Origin: Streptomyces sabulosicollis
Lineage (GTDB): Bacteria > Actinomycetota > Actinomycetes > Streptomycetales > Streptomycetaceae
NCBI RefSeq assembly: GCF_016103465.1
Contig: NZ_JAEEAP010000031.1
Coordinates: 1 to 39,620 of the forward strand
Reading direction: 5' to 3'
Length of the DNA stretch: 39,620 nucleotides
In this document: positions 15,476 through 24,313 of the stretch, in pieces
Numbering within the stretch: the stretch's first letter is position 1
Layout: every line of letters starts with the position of its first letter
Notes under the pieces: generated by a model
Database searches by the model: none
Seen by the model: only the letters and a program-made list of their open reading frames with translations
What the model was told of the DNA's origin: nothing
Position numbers and translations under genes: made by a program

Positions 15476-16978
15476 ATGACAGGCAGTCACAGGGGAATGA
15501 CGCAAAGCCACGCCGAGGGTCGGGCAAGCAGGCGCCCGCGGCGAAAGCGCCGCCCCCTGCGGATCGCTCTGGCGATCGTGGTGTCGTTCCTGGTGCTGCT
15601 CGTCGCCGGAGCCGGCTGGGTCTACTTCAAGCTGAACGGGAACATCACCACCTTCGGTTCGGACGGCCTCGCGAGTGACCGGCCCGACCCGAACACCGCC
15701 GGTCAGAATGTCCTGGTCATCGGCTCGGACTCACGGTCAGGTGACAACAGCAAATTGGGTGGGGGAACCGGCGACGTGGGCCGCTCGGACACCGCCTTCC
15801 TGCTGCACGTCTACGCCGACCGCAAGCACGCCGTCGGAGTGTCGATCCCCAGGGACACGCTGGTCGACATCCCGCCGTGCCGTCTGCCCGACGGCACGTG
15901 GACCAAGACCCAGAAGAACGCCATGTTCAACTCGGCGTTCTCGGTCGGACAGACCGCGAGCGGCAATCCCGCATGCACCCAGAACACCGTCGAAAAGCTG
16001 ACAGGACTGCGCATGGACCACACCATCGTCGTCGACTTCGACGGCTTCTCCCGCATGACCTCCGCGGTCGGCGGTGTAACGGTGTGCCTGCCCCAGGACG
16101 TCTACCAACGCGATCTCAGTCCCAACCGCGACTCGCGCGGCAAGCGCCTCTTCGCCAAGGGGGTCCAGACGGTCTCCGGTCAAAAGGCGCTGGACTACGT
16201 CCGCATCCGCCACGGGATCGGCGACGGCTCCGACATCGGGCGCATACAGCGGCAGCAGGCATTCGTCGCCAGTCTGCTCAAGAAGGTGAAGGCTCAGGGA
16301 TTCGACCCGACCACGCTGTATCCGCTGGCCAACGCCGCAACCAAGTCGATGACCGTCGACCCGGGCCTCGGCTCCGCCAAGAAGCTGATGTCCTTCGCCA
16401 TGTCGATGAAGAACGTCGATCTGCACAACACCAAGTTCGTCACCATCCCCTGGCGCTACCAGGGTGAGCGGGTCGCCATCGTCCAGCCGGAAGCCGAGGC
16501 GCTGTGGGCGGACATCAAGGCCGACCGCACCATCGACGGCAAAAACGCCGGTGGAAAGCCGGGCAAGCGCCGGACCTCCCCCGCGCCGAGCACCGCCCCC
16601 GTGGTGTCGGGCACGGGCATCATTGTCGCCGTGTACAACGGCACCACCACTCCGGGGCTTGCCGCCCGCGCGGCAGACACCCTGAAGACCCACGGCTTCA
16701 CCGTCACCGGCACCGTGAACGCCGGTTCCCAGGACCACGAGGCCACGGTTATCACCTACGGCCCCGGGGAGCGGGATCAGGCCACGTCCGTCGCCCAGCT
16801 CTTCCCCGGCGCCGACCTCCAGTCCACCACCACTGCCGGCATCAGCGTCACCCTGGGCCAGGCATACGTGACCGCCCCGTCGCCCAGCGCCTCCACGACC
16901 TCCGCCCTGCCCTCACACGTTGCCGAACAGGCCCGCTCCGCCGACGACGATCCCTGTTCAAATCTCTCCTACGGCTGA
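15476..16978 (+). CDS. LytR-CpsA-Psr (LCP) family cell-wall glycopolymer ligase with LytR_C domain
   Basis: 500 residues. A basic cytoplasmic N-terminus precedes one membrane helix (about residues 29-50). The LCP domain shows VLVIGSDSRSG, the catalytic-site strand VSIPRDTLVDIP, and DYVRIRHGIGDGSDIGRIQR with the arginines that bind the lipid pyrophosphate. The LytR_C domain at about 380-465 starts IIVAVYNGTTTPGLAARAAD. The enzyme attaches teichoic acids or other glycopolymers to peptidoglycan outside the membrane. It is divergent from tatA. Its last ten bases overlap a small gene on the other strand. Confidence 0.95.
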   Translation: MTGSHRGMTQSHAEGRASRRPRRKRRPLRIALAIVVSFLVLLVAGAGWVYFKLNGNITTFGSDGLASDRPDPNTAGQNVLVIGSDSRSGDNSKLGGGTGDVGRSDTAFLLHVYADRKHAVGVSIPRDTLVDIPPCRLPDGTWTKTQKNAMFNSAFSVGQTASGNPACTQNTVEKLTGLRMDHTIVVDFDGFSRMTSAVGGVTVCLPQDVYQRDLSPNRDSRGKRLFAKGVQTVSGQKALDYVRIRHGIGDGSDIGRIQRQQAFVASLLKKVKAQGFDPTTLYPLANAATKSMTVDPGLGSAKKLMSFAMSMKNVDLHNTKFVTIPWRYQGERVAIVQPEAEALWADIKADRTIDGKNAGGKPGKRRTSPAPSTAPVVSGTGIIVAVYNGTTTPGLAARAADTLKTHGFTVTGTVNAGSQDHEATVITYGPGERDQATSVAQLFPGADLQSTTTAGISVTLGQAYVTAPSPSASTTSALPSHVAEQARSADDDPCSNLSYG

Positions 16979-17085
16979 GCGGAGGCGGCTTTTCCGGCCT
17001 TGCGCCGGTTGGCGTGCACGCGGTCCAGGTAGGACGGGGCCTGGCTACCCGGTGTCGTGCCACCGGCGAAGCGCTCATGTCGCAT
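16969..17085 (-). CDS. 38-aa basic peptide after the P-type ATPase gene
   Basis: An ATG at 17085 follows GAGGAG with a seven-base spacer, one of the best ribosome binding sites in the window, and the start lies 16 bp past the ATPase stop. The product (starting MRHERFAGGTTPGSQAPSYL, ending in a run rich in Arg, Lys and Ala) has no membrane helix. A co-transcribed micropeptide regulator of the ATPase is conceivable, by analogy with MgtR of enteric bacteria, which however is a membrane peptide. The stop overlaps the LCP gene end on the other strand. Confidence 0.5.
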   Translation of the reverse strand: MRHERFAGGTTPGSQAPSYLDRVHANRRKAGKAASAQP

Positions 17086-17101
17086 CGTTGTTCTCCTCAC
17101 A

Positions 17102-19741
17102 TCATTCGTAGCGTGCCCTGGTCGCCACCAGGGCGACCGCGTAAAGCACCAGGACGGCGGCGAGCAGGGGGTAGTACAGCGGCGGCAGGGCGGTCATGCC
17201 CAATGCGGGACCCAGAGCGGAGAGCGGCAGCAGGACACCGATCACCGCCAGCGCGGCGGCGGCCCAGCGGACGGGGCTCGGCGCATGGCTCCGGCCGGTG
17301 ACACAGCCGGCGCGCAGAACGAGCATCACCAGCGCCTGGGTGAGCAGGTTCTCGGTGAACCACCCGGAATGGAAGGCTGCTTGGTCACCGGCACCGCCCG
17401 ACGTATGCAAGGCCAGCGCGAGAACGGCGAAGGTGGTCAGGTCGGCGAAGGCGTTGACCACGCCGAAGGCAGTGATGAAGCGCAGGAAGTCACCGGGCCT
17501 CAGCACGGCGGGTTTACGCAACACGGCTGGTTGAGGCCGGTCGTAGGCGAAAGCCAGTTGAGCGGCGTCGAAAAACAGGTTCTGGACCAGGACCTGGAAC
17601 GGGAGCATGGGCAGGAAGGGCAGCAGGAGACCCGCCGCGAGCATCGCGATGACGTTGCCGAGGTTGGAGGAGAGCGTGATCCGCAGATAGGTGGCGATGT
17701 TGACGCTGGCCGCCCGGCCTGCACTGATCGCCTGGTCAATGGCCGTGAGATCCTTCTCCGCGAGCACCACGTCGGCGCTCTCACGGACTACGTCGACGGC
17801 ATCCCGTGGGCAGATGCCGACGTCAGCCGCGTGCAGGGCGGGCAGGTCGTTGATGCCGTCGCCGAGGAAGCCCGTGATGTGTCCGTCGGTGCGCAGTGCG
17901 CAGACGACACGGGCCTTGTGCTCGGGGGTGCATCGCGCGAAAACCGTGGTGCGACGCGCCGTCGCGGCGAGCTCGGCGTCGGTGAGCCGTTCGATGCGAT
18001 CGGCTGTGAGGACGCCGCCGGGCTCGATGCCGAGGTCACGGCAGGCCCGTGCGGCCGTACTCGGGTGATCACCGGTCAGGATCTTGACCGTGACGCCTCG
18101 GTCAGCGAGGACCCGCAGAGCGTCCGCGGCGGTCGGAGCGAGGGCATCCCGCAGGGCGACGAAGCCGATAAAGGTGAGACCGCGTTCGTCGGCCGGGGTG
18201 TAGCCACGGTGCCGGGCCGGCCGCTGCGCGGTAGCGACGGCGAGCAGCCGCAGGCCGTCGTCCGCCTCACGGTCGGCCAGAGCCATCAGCCGGGTCCGCT
18301 CGCCCTCGTCCAGCGCACATCGTTGGAGCACGTCTTCCACGGCGCCCTTCACCACAAGGGTGTGAACACCCAGGCGACCGGGTTCGCGTACGACCGCGGT
18401 GGCGAGGCGGCGTGCGGGGTCGAAGGGGAGCGCTGCGACGCCGTCGTACCGCAGCAGTCCGGCTTCGTCGACCGCGTCCAACAGCGCCTCGTCCAGGGCG
18501 TCCGGAGTGGGCAGGTCCGCGAGCTGCAACGCCCACCAGGCGTTGACGGCGGCCCAGTGCAGGACGTCCGGCGCCTCCCGGCCGTAACCGTCCAGCGCGC
18601 GAGCGACCACCGGCCGGTCGAGGGTGAGAGTGCCCGTCTTGTCCAGGCACAACACGTCGACCGCGCCCAGATCGTGCAGGGCGGGCAGCCGCTTGACGAT
18701 CACCCCGTGCCCACGTGCGAGGAGGGATGCCCCACGGGCCAGTGCGGTGGTGACAATGACCGGCAGCATCTCGGGGGTGAGTCCGACGGCGACGGCGACG
18801 GCGAACGGCAAGGTCTCCAGGCCCCGGCCACGCAGCGCCGCGTTGGCCATGAGCACCAGCGGCGGGGTCAGCAGCATGAACCGGATGAGGACCCAGGAGA
18901 TGCCCCGCACCGATCGGTCGAAGGCGCTTCCCCCACGCCGTCCCAGCCCCTTGTTGGCCGCGGCGAACCGGGTGCTCGCCCCGGTTGCGACGACAACGGC
19001 AGTGCCGTTGCCGGAGGCCACACTGGAGCCCTGGAAACACAGCTGTGGCTGCTGGAAGACCCCGCCTTCAGTTTGGTTCGGCGTATCGATGGCGTACTTC
19101 GCGACAGGGGCCGACTCACCCGTCAACGCCGCCTGGTGCACGCTCAGGCCGCTGGTACGCAGCAATCTCGCGTCGGCGGGGACCAGATCGCCGGGGCCGA
19201 GACACATCACATCGCCCGGCACCAGCTGGTCGATCGGAATCTCCCGAGCCCGCGGTGGTGTGTCCTCATCGGCGCGCCGCAGCACGGTCGCAGTGGTGGT
19301 CACCAATTCACGCACTGCGGCCATGGACCGGTCGGCCCGGTACTCACCGGACGAGCGCAGCACACAACTGGCCACGACCAGTGACAAGATCACAAAGGCG
19401 GTGCCCCACGCCGCAACAGCGGCCGACACCAGCCCAAGGCACAGCAGCACCGCGGTGAACGGATCCCGAAGGCTGCGCAGGAACCGACGCGGCCAGGATG
19501 CCGTACGCCACACCGGCACTGTGTTCTCACCGAACCGGGCCAAGCGCACCTCGGCCTGCGCCTCGACAAGCCCACGGGGGCCACTGTCGAAGAGCCGCAA
19601 TACCTGTAGAGAGGTGAAGGAGGCTATGTCCTGCGAAACCTCGCCTGGTCCACCATCACGGTCCTCCGGTCCGGCCCACCGTCCCGCGGAGTCACTGGGA
19701 CCGGCACCAGGAACCGCAGCGGTCTCAGGCGCCGAGTCCAC
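17102..19741 (-). CDS. MgtA-type P-type ATPase (probable Mg2+ importer)
   Basis: 879 residues. It has the actuator motif LTGES (about 206-210), a membrane core motif GLTPEMLP, phosphorylation site DKTGT (Asp367), TGD in the P domain, the hinge GDGINDLPAL, and the C-terminal signature NLGNVIAMLAAGLLLPFLPM then LVQNLFFDAAQLAFAYD, which is the MgtA/MgtB pattern rather than that of Ca2+ or Cu+ pumps. It imports divalent cations, probably Mg2+. The start overlaps the ArsR-type gene's end by 17 bp, so both form one operon, and a small peptide gene follows. Metal control by the ArsR protein is inferred. Confidence 0.93.
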   Translation of the reverse strand: MDSAPETAAVPGAGPSDSAGRWAGPEDRDGGPGEVSQDIASFTSLQVLRLFDSGPRGLVEAQAEVRLARFGENTVPVWRTASWPRRFLRSLRDPFTAVLLCLGLVSAAVAAWGTAFVILSLVVASCVLRSSGEYRADRSMAAVRELVTTTATVLRRADEDTPPRAREIPIDQLVPGDVMCLGPGDLVPADARLLRTSGLSVHQAALTGESAPVAKYAIDTPNQTEGGVFQQPQLCFQGSSVASGNGTAVVVATGASTRFAAANKGLGRRGGSAFDRSVRGISWVLIRFMLLTPPLVLMANAALRGRGLETLPFAVAVAVGLTPEMLPVIVTTALARGASLLARGHGVIVKRLPALHDLGAVDVLCLDKTGTLTLDRPVVARALDGYGREAPDVLHWAAVNAWWALQLADLPTPDALDEALLDAVDEAGLLRYDGVAALPFDPARRLATAVVREPGRLGVHTLVVKGAVEDVLQRCALDEGERTRLMALADREADDGLRLLAVATAQRPARHRGYTPADERGLTFIGFVALRDALAPTAADALRVLADRGVTVKILTGDHPSTAARACRDLGIEPGGVLTADRIERLTDAELAATARRTTVFARCTPEHKARVVCALRTDGHITGFLGDGINDLPALHAADVGICPRDAVDVVRESADVVLAEKDLTAIDQAISAGRAASVNIATYLRITLSSNLGNVIAMLAAGLLLPFLPMLPFQVLVQNLFFDAAQLAFAYDRPQPAVLRKPAVLRPGDFLRFITAFGVVNAFADLTTFAVLALALHTSGGAGDQAAFHSGWFTENLLTQALVMLVLRAGCVTGRSHAPSPVRWAAAALAVIGVLLPLSALGPALGMTALPPLYYPLLAAVLVLYAVALVATRARYE

Positions 19742-20084
19742 GGGAGCGTCGTGTCGGAGCCTGCGCGGCTCTGTCTGTCAGCTGGCCGACCATCAGCCGG
19801 ACCACGGTCACCATGTCCGGGTCATCAACGAAGTAGACCTGTCGTCGGCCCTCACGCCGCGCCCGTACCAGACCGGCGAGCTTCAACTTGGTCAGATGCT
19901 GGCTCACCGCGGGCAGCGCGCCACCCACCCGCTCCGCGAGCCCTGTCACATCGCTCTCGCCCTGCGCCAGCGACCACATGATGTGCAGCCTCGCGGGCGA
20001 CGCCAGCAGCCCGAACGCCGCCGCCGCTTCCTCCAGTACCTCAGCAGGGGGGTCCTCGAAGTCGCCGACGCCTGCCGCCACCAT
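19725..20084 (-). CDS. ArsR/SmtB-family winged-helix regulator
   Basis: About 119 residues from the ATG at 20084; the open frame runs further upstream to 20240 but is not domain-like. The winged helix is clear: FGLLASPARLHIMWSLAQGE, then LPAVSQHLTKLKLAGLVRAR and the wing REGRRQVYFVDD. The usual alpha-3 cysteine pair (ELCVCDL) is absent, replaced by ESDVTGL, and the alpha-5 His/Asp set is not obvious, so the effector may not be a classical thiophilic metal. It is first in an operon with the MgtA-type ATPase. The palindrome at 20278-20291 is a plausible target. Confidence 0.9.
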   Translation of the reverse strand: MVAAGVGDFEDPPAEVLEEAAAAFGLLASPARLHIMWSLAQGESDVTGLAERVGGALPAVSQHLTKLKLAGLVRARREGRRQVYFVDDPDMVTVVRLMVGQLTDRAAQAPTRRSRGLGA

Positions 20085-20277
20085 CGCTCTCCCCTCCGCC
20101 CGGGGCACGTCCGCGAACCCGATGCGCGCACAGTTTATGCGTCGCGCACCGCGTCGATGGGAAGCCGAGGAGCGAGATACCGGATCGAGCCCCACTCGCG
20201 CGCGGTCGTCACGGCGGCGACGGGACAGCTTGCGGCTCAACCATCACCGGCCGGGCAGCGTCTTTCGCACTGCCTGC

Positions 20278-20291
20278 ACAGTTGCGCAACT
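20278..20291. promoter_or_regulatory. Perfect 14-bp palindrome CAGTTGCGCAACTG
   Basis: Located between the ArsR-type gene (start 20084, minus) and the GlsB/YeaQ gene (start 20358, plus). Its symmetry and position suit an ArsR-family operator controlling both directions. A related site lies at 15403. Confidence 0.55.
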
Positions 20292-20357
20292 GCGTTAGCA
20301 TGATCGCCCGACCGGGCTGCCATCCCCGGCCCGGCAGGACCCGAAGGGACGACGTTC

Positions 20358-20624
20358 ATGGGCATCATCAGCTGGATCATCCTCGGACTGCTCGCCGGAG
20401 CCATCGCCAAGATCCTTCTTCCCGGGCGCGACCCGGGCGGGCTGATCGGCACCACCCTCATCGGCATCGCTGGAGCATTCGTCGGTGGCTGGATTTCCGC
20501 GAAATTCTTTGACCGCCCTGTGGAAAAGCAGTTCTTCGATCTCACCACCTGGGGTGCGGCGATCGGCGGAGCCTTCGTCCTGCTCGTCGTGTATCGCATA
20601 GTGTTTGGCAATTCGCGGGACTGA
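20358..20624 (+). CDS. GlsB/YeaQ/YmgE-family stress membrane protein
   Basis: 88 residues with three hydrophobic segments. The family pattern is clear: MGIISWIILGLLAGAIAKIL, then PGRDPGGLIGTTLIGIAGAF and GGWISAKFF, and a last helix AIGGAFVLLVVYRIVFG. These small 'transglycosylase-associated' proteins are induced by envelope or acid stress; the biochemical role is unknown. The ATG follows GAAGGGACGACGTTC. Confidence 0.92.
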   Translation: MGIISWIILGLLAGAIAKILLPGRDPGGLIGTTLIGIAGAFVGGWISAKFFDRPVEKQFFDLTTWGAAIGGAFVLLVVYRIVFGNSRD

Positions 20625-20639
20625 CACACAACCTGCCAA

Positions 20640-21800
20640 TTAGCGACGCGCCGCGGCGCGAGCGACAGCTGGTTCAGCCGCCTCGCGTCTGAAGGCCCAC
20701 TCCATCTTTGGTTCCATCGCGAACCGAAAGACCCGCCGCACAGGCGGAGTGCACAGCGCGGTAATCAGAGCCGCGGCGATAAGCGTGACCCCGATCTCCC
20801 CCAATGGCTGGTGGAGCCAGTCATGTTCGTACCAGCCCCAGAAGCGGGAGCCCTTGGCCACGAAGCCGTGCAGCAAGTAGCCGTACAACGTCCCCGCGCC
20901 CAGCGACGTGAACCACATCATGCGTCGCGGCACCCAGGCGAGAAAGCACGCGACCAAGATCAGCGAGCAGCCGAACAGGGCGAGGGTCATCACAGCACCC
21001 GCCCAGCCGGGGGCCGCGAGTTCCTGAGCACTGTCACGACGGTAGAACCATGCGGCATTCATCCGTGGAGCCGCCCAGTAGGCGAAGGCCAACGCCCCGG
21101 CGAACACCGGCACCGCCAGGAGCCGCGCTTCCCGCCGTCGAACCAACTGGAAATGGACCGGCTTCAGGCACAGCCCGAGCACGAAAAAGGGCAGGAACTG
21201 CAGCACACGCTGCAGGTCCAGGTCATCGCCGATGCTCGGCGTCATCGAGGCCAGCACGGCCACGCCGAGCGCGAGCGGCAGCGGCCAGCGGACGATCTTC
21301 CAGACGGGCGCGGTGAGCCGCCAGATGAACAGCGCGATCAGGAACCAGGTCAAGTACCAGGGGTCGAGCAGGCTGATCGGGTACGCCGGATCGTCGTCCG
21401 CCCAGCGTTTGAAGAGGGTGAACGCGACTTCGAAGATGACATACGGGACGGCGACACCGGTCACGAGTCGCTTGATCTGGGACGGCTTTGCCTCGAAACC
21501 ACGGGAAAAGTAGCCCGAAATGATGATGAAGGCCGGCATGTGGAAGGCGTAGAGCGTCATGTAGAGGGCGGCTGCGGTCCGGCTGTCCCCGCGCAGCGGC
21601 TCCCATGAGTGCCCCATCGCCACCAGCACGATCGCCAAGTACTTGGCGTTGTCGAAGAAGGGATCCCGCTTCGGTTTTGTCTCGGCGACGGGCCCGGACC
21701 GGGGCCGGTTTCCCGTTGCCTCGCTCTTCTTCGATTCCTCGGCCGTGCCCGAAGCAACGGGCCCGCGGTGGCCCCCGCGTGCATGCACGGTATCCGTCAC
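20640..21800 (-). CDS. Acyltransferase-3 family membrane protein (fucose 4-O-acetylase-like)
   Basis: 386 residues. A disordered basic N-terminus of about 45 residues precedes RDPFFDNAKYLAIVLVAMGH, the family start with its catalytic-type His, and about ten membrane helices (MPAFIIISGYFSRG, WYLTWFLIALFIWRLTAPVW, TLYGYLLHGFVAKG). It probably acetylates an envelope glycan. The GTG start is preceded by GGGGGAAC, which lies in the 3' arm of an inverted repeat (21804-21829) and could be masked by a hairpin. Confidence 0.88.
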   Translation of the reverse strand: MTDTVHARGGHRGPVASGTAEESKKSEATGNRPRSGPVAETKPKRDPFFDNAKYLAIVLVAMGHSWEPLRGDSRTAAALYMTLYAFHMPAFIIISGYFSRGFEAKPSQIKRLVTGVAVPYVIFEVAFTLFKRWADDDPAYPISLLDPWYLTWFLIALFIWRLTAPVWKIVRWPLPLALGVAVLASMTPSIGDDLDLQRVLQFLPFFVLGLCLKPVHFQLVRRREARLLAVPVFAGALAFAYWAAPRMNAAWFYRRDSAQELAAPGWAGAVMTLALFGCSLILVACFLAWVPRRMMWFTSLGAGTLYGYLLHGFVAKGSRFWGWYEHDWLHQPLGEIGVTLIAAALITALCTPPVRRVFRFAMEPKMEWAFRREAAEPAVARAAARR

Positions 21801-21803
21801 AGT

Positions 21804-21829
21804 CCGTTCCCCCAGTACACCGGGAACGG
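21804..21829 (-). promoter_or_regulatory. Inverted repeat covering the ribosome binding site of the acyltransferase gene
   Basis: Eight-base perfect arms CCGTTCCC / GGGAACGG with a ten-base loop, ending four bases before the GTG at 21800. The Shine-Dalgarno-like GGGGGAA is in the 3' arm, so folding of the mRNA would hide it. Confidence 0.5.
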
Positions 21830-21950
21830 GAATGTGACTCGCATGACGCCTCTGTAGGCCATGGCACCGTAGAACATTCCCCGCACCATAGTCGCACCAT
21901 GGACCACCATGTGCTCCGGGTACCCGACTTCCTCACGGCTATGAGCAAAA

Positions 21951-22991
21951 TCATTGCGCACTGGGCGGGGCGCTCCGCGGGGCCGTGGGGCCCACGAGTT
22001 CCTCCAGGACGGCCGTCATGGTGACGAAGCCGAGGATGCCTCCCCCGTCGTCCGTCACGGCGGCCAGGTGGGTGCCCGCACCGCGCATCGCGGTGAGGGT
22101 GTCGTCCAGCGGGGTGTCGGCGCGGACGCGTGTGACGGTGTGCACGACGGTGCGCGGGAAGGGCTTGTCCCGGTCGGCCACCCCAAGACTGTCCTTGATG
22201 TGAAGGTAACCCAGGACGGTGCCCGCCGGGCCGGTGACCGGCAGACGGGAGTAGCCGGAGGCAGCCGCGGCGCGCTCCAGCTGGTCAGGAGTGATGTCAT
22301 GGTCGACAGTGACCATCTTCTCGAGCGGGACGAGGATGTCGCCGACCTGGCGGCTGCCTAGTTCCAGGGCGTCGCGCAGCCGCTCGCTTCCGGAGGCGTC
22401 GAGCAGTCCGGCGGCGCCGGAGTCCCGTACCAGCCCGATGAGTTCGGCGTCGGTGAAGACCGACTCGACCTCGTCCTTGGGCTCGACCTTCAGCAGTCTC
22501 AGCAGTCCGTTGGCGAAGGCGTTGATGCCGAAGACGAGGGGCCGCAGTGCGCGGGTGAGGGCCACCAGAGGGGGGCCGAGCACCAGCGCGGTGCGCTCGG
22601 GGGAGGCGAGGGCGATGTTCTTGGGGACCATCTCGCCGATGAGCATGTGCAGGTACGTGGCCGCCGTCAGCGCGAGGACGAAGGCGATCGGGTGCACGAG
22701 GCCCTCGGGGACCTGGACCGCCCCGAAGACCGGCTCCAGGAAGTGGGCGATGGCTGGTTCGGCCACCGCGCCCAGGACGAGGGAGGAGATGGTGATACCG
22801 AGCTGGGCGGTGGCCAGCAGGGCGGACAGGTGTTCCAGGGCCCACAGTACGGTGCGGGCGCGTTTGCCGCCAGACTGGGCATGCGGTTCTATCTGGCTGC
22901 GGCGTACGGAGATCAGAGCGAATTCGGCGCCGACGAAGAAGGCGTTGGTGAGCAGGGTGAGGGCGCCGATGGCCAACTGCAGGACGGTCAT
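21951..22991 (-). CDS. CNNM/CorC-type (hemolysin family) membrane protein, short form
   Basis: 346 residues. An N-terminal DUF21/CNNM transmembrane domain (ALTLLTNAFFVGAEFALISV, then AQLGITISSLVLGAVAEPAI and MLIGEMVPKNIALA) is followed by a CBS pair (about residues 205-330, ending GILGFVTMTAVLEELVG). The C-terminal CorC_HlyC domain of longer relatives is missing. Relatives bind Mg2+-ATP through the CBS pair and transport Mg2+ or Na+. The ATG overlaps the stop of the longer upstream paralogue by four bases, so the two may work as a hetero-oligomer. Confidence 0.93.
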   Translation of the reverse strand: MTVLQLAIGALTLLTNAFFVGAEFALISVRRSQIEPHAQSGGKRARTVLWALEHLSALLATAQLGITISSLVLGAVAEPAIAHFLEPVFGAVQVPEGLVHPIAFVLALTAATYLHMLIGEMVPKNIALASPERTALVLGPPLVALTRALRPLVFGINAFANGLLRLLKVEPKDEVESVFTDAELIGLVRDSGAAGLLDASGSERLRDALELGSRQVGDILVPLEKMVTVDHDITPDQLERAAAASGYSRLPVTGPAGTVLGYLHIKDSLGVADRDKPFPRTVVHTVTRVRADTPLDDTLTAMRGAGTHLAAVTDDGGGILGFVTMTAVLEELVGPTAPRSAPPSAQ

Positions 22992-24313
22992 CGGTCGCGC
23001 TCCGTCCTCTCGGCGTGCTCTGCGGGTGTGGCAGGGGCGGTGATCCGTATGCGGTCGGTGTGGTGATGGTCCACCTTCAGGACCGTGAGCTGCCAGCCGT
23101 CCGTCTCGATGGTGTCCCCGGCCACGGGGATCCGCTCCAGGGCGGTGGCGAGCAGGCCCGCCACGGTTTCGTACGGGCCCTCGGAGAGCGTCAGCCCGAT
23201 GGCGGTGAGCTCGTCCAGGCGTACGCCGCCGTCCGCCTCCCAGGTGCCGGGGCCGAGGGGCACGAGGTCAGGGGCCTCGTCGGGGTCATGTTCGTCGCGG
23301 ACGTCGCCGACGATCTCCTCGACGATGTCCTCCAGGGTGGCGATGCCCGCGGTGCCCCCGTACTCGTCGATGACGACGGCCATGGTGTGCGCACGGCGCA
23401 GCCGGTCCAGCAGCCGGTCCACCGGGAGGCTGTCGGGCACCAGGAGCGGGGCCGTGGCCAGATCGGTGACCGGAGTGGTGGCCCGCTCGGCGGCGTCCAG
23501 GGCGAGGACATCGCGGATGTGCACGGTGCCGACCACCTCGTCCAGGGTGTCGCGGTAGACGGGGAAACGGGACAGGCCGGTGGCCAGCGTGAGGTTGGCG
23601 GCGTCAGCGGCCGTGGCGTGCGCCTCCAGCGCCTGGACGTCCACACGCGGGGTCATCACGTTCTCGGCGGTCAGCTCGCCCAGGTGGAGCGTGCGGACGA
23701 ACAACTCGGCCGCGTCCTGCTCCAGCGCGCCCTCGGCGGCCGAGTGGCGGGCCAGCGCGACCAGCTCGTCCGGCGTACGGGCCGAGGCCAGCTCCTCGGC
23801 GGGCTCCAGGCCCATGCGGCGCACCAGGCGGTTGGCCGTGTTGTTGAGGTGGTGGATCAGCGGGGCGAAGGCGGCGGTGAAGCCGCGCTGCGGGCCTGCC
23901 ACGACCTTGGCCACGGCCAGCGGCCGGGAGATGGCCCAGTTCTTGGGCACCAGCTCGCCGATCACCATCAGCACCACCGTGGACACCGCCACACCCAGCA
24001 CGGAGGCCGCGGAGGAGGCTGCCGGGCCCAGGCCGACGGACCGCAAGGGGCCATGCAGCAACGCGGCCAGTGACGGCTCGGCGAGCATGCCGATGACCAG
24101 GGAGGTGACGGTGATGCCCAGCTGGGCCCCGGAGAGCTGGAGGGTCAGTCGGCGCACTGCCGTGAGCGCGCTCTCGGCACCGCGCTCGCCGGACTCGGCG
24201 GCACGCTCCAGCTCGCCGCGCTCGACCGTGGTCAGCGAAAACTCGGCGGCCACGAAGACCGCGCAGGCCAGGGTCAGGGCGAGGGCGAGGAGGAGCAGCA
24301 GGGTCTCGGTCAC
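22988..24313 (-). CDS. CNNM/CorC-type (hemolysin family) membrane protein, full length
   Basis: 441 residues from the GTG at 24313; the open frame extends upstream but does not look coding. It has a DUF21 domain with AEFSLTTVERGELE, QLGITVTSLVIGMLAEPSL and VIGELVPKNWAIS, a CBS pair in the middle (NVMTPRVDVQAL; MAVVIDEYGGTAGIATLEDI) and a C-terminal CorC_HlyC domain (from about residue 345). Probable divalent-cation efflux or sensing. It is first in a two-gene operon. A 240-base leader and the palindrome at 24556-24575 lie upstream, linking it to the putative BlaI regulon. Confidence 0.93.
   Translation of the reverse strand: MTETLLLLLALALTLACAVFVAAEFSLTTVERGELERAAESGERGAESALTAVRRLTLQLSGAQLGITVTSLVIGMLAEPSLAALLHGPLRSVGLGPAASSAASVLGVAVSTVVLMVIGELVPKNWAISRPLAVAKVVAGPQRGFTAAFAPLIHHLNNTANRLVRRMGLEPAEELASARTPDELVALARHSAAEGALEQDAAELFVRTLHLGELTAENVMTPRVDVQALEAHATAADAANLTLATGLSRFPVYRDTLDEVVGTVHIRDVLALDAAERATTPVTDLATAPLLVPDSLPVDRLLDRLRRAHTMAVVIDEYGGTAGIATLEDIVEEIVGDVRDEHDPDEAPDLVPLGPGTWEADGGVRLDELTAIGLTLSEGPYETVAGLLATALERIPVAGDTIETDGWQLTVLKVDHHHTDRIRITAPATPAEHAERTERDR

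Noticed and set aside
17057-19384. 775-codon open frame antisense to the P-type ATPase
   Set aside because: Low-complexity Gly/Asp/Gln/Arg composition, and the minus strand encodes a complete, conserved ATPase.
19600-19612. Fifth BlaI-type site inside the ATPase gene (CTGTAGAG)
   Set aside because: Only one half of the dyad is present and it lies within coding sequence.
18624-20303. 559-codon plus-strand frame across the ATPase and ArsR genes
   Set aside because: Ser/Arg/Pro-rich shadow of two well-conserved minus-strand genes.
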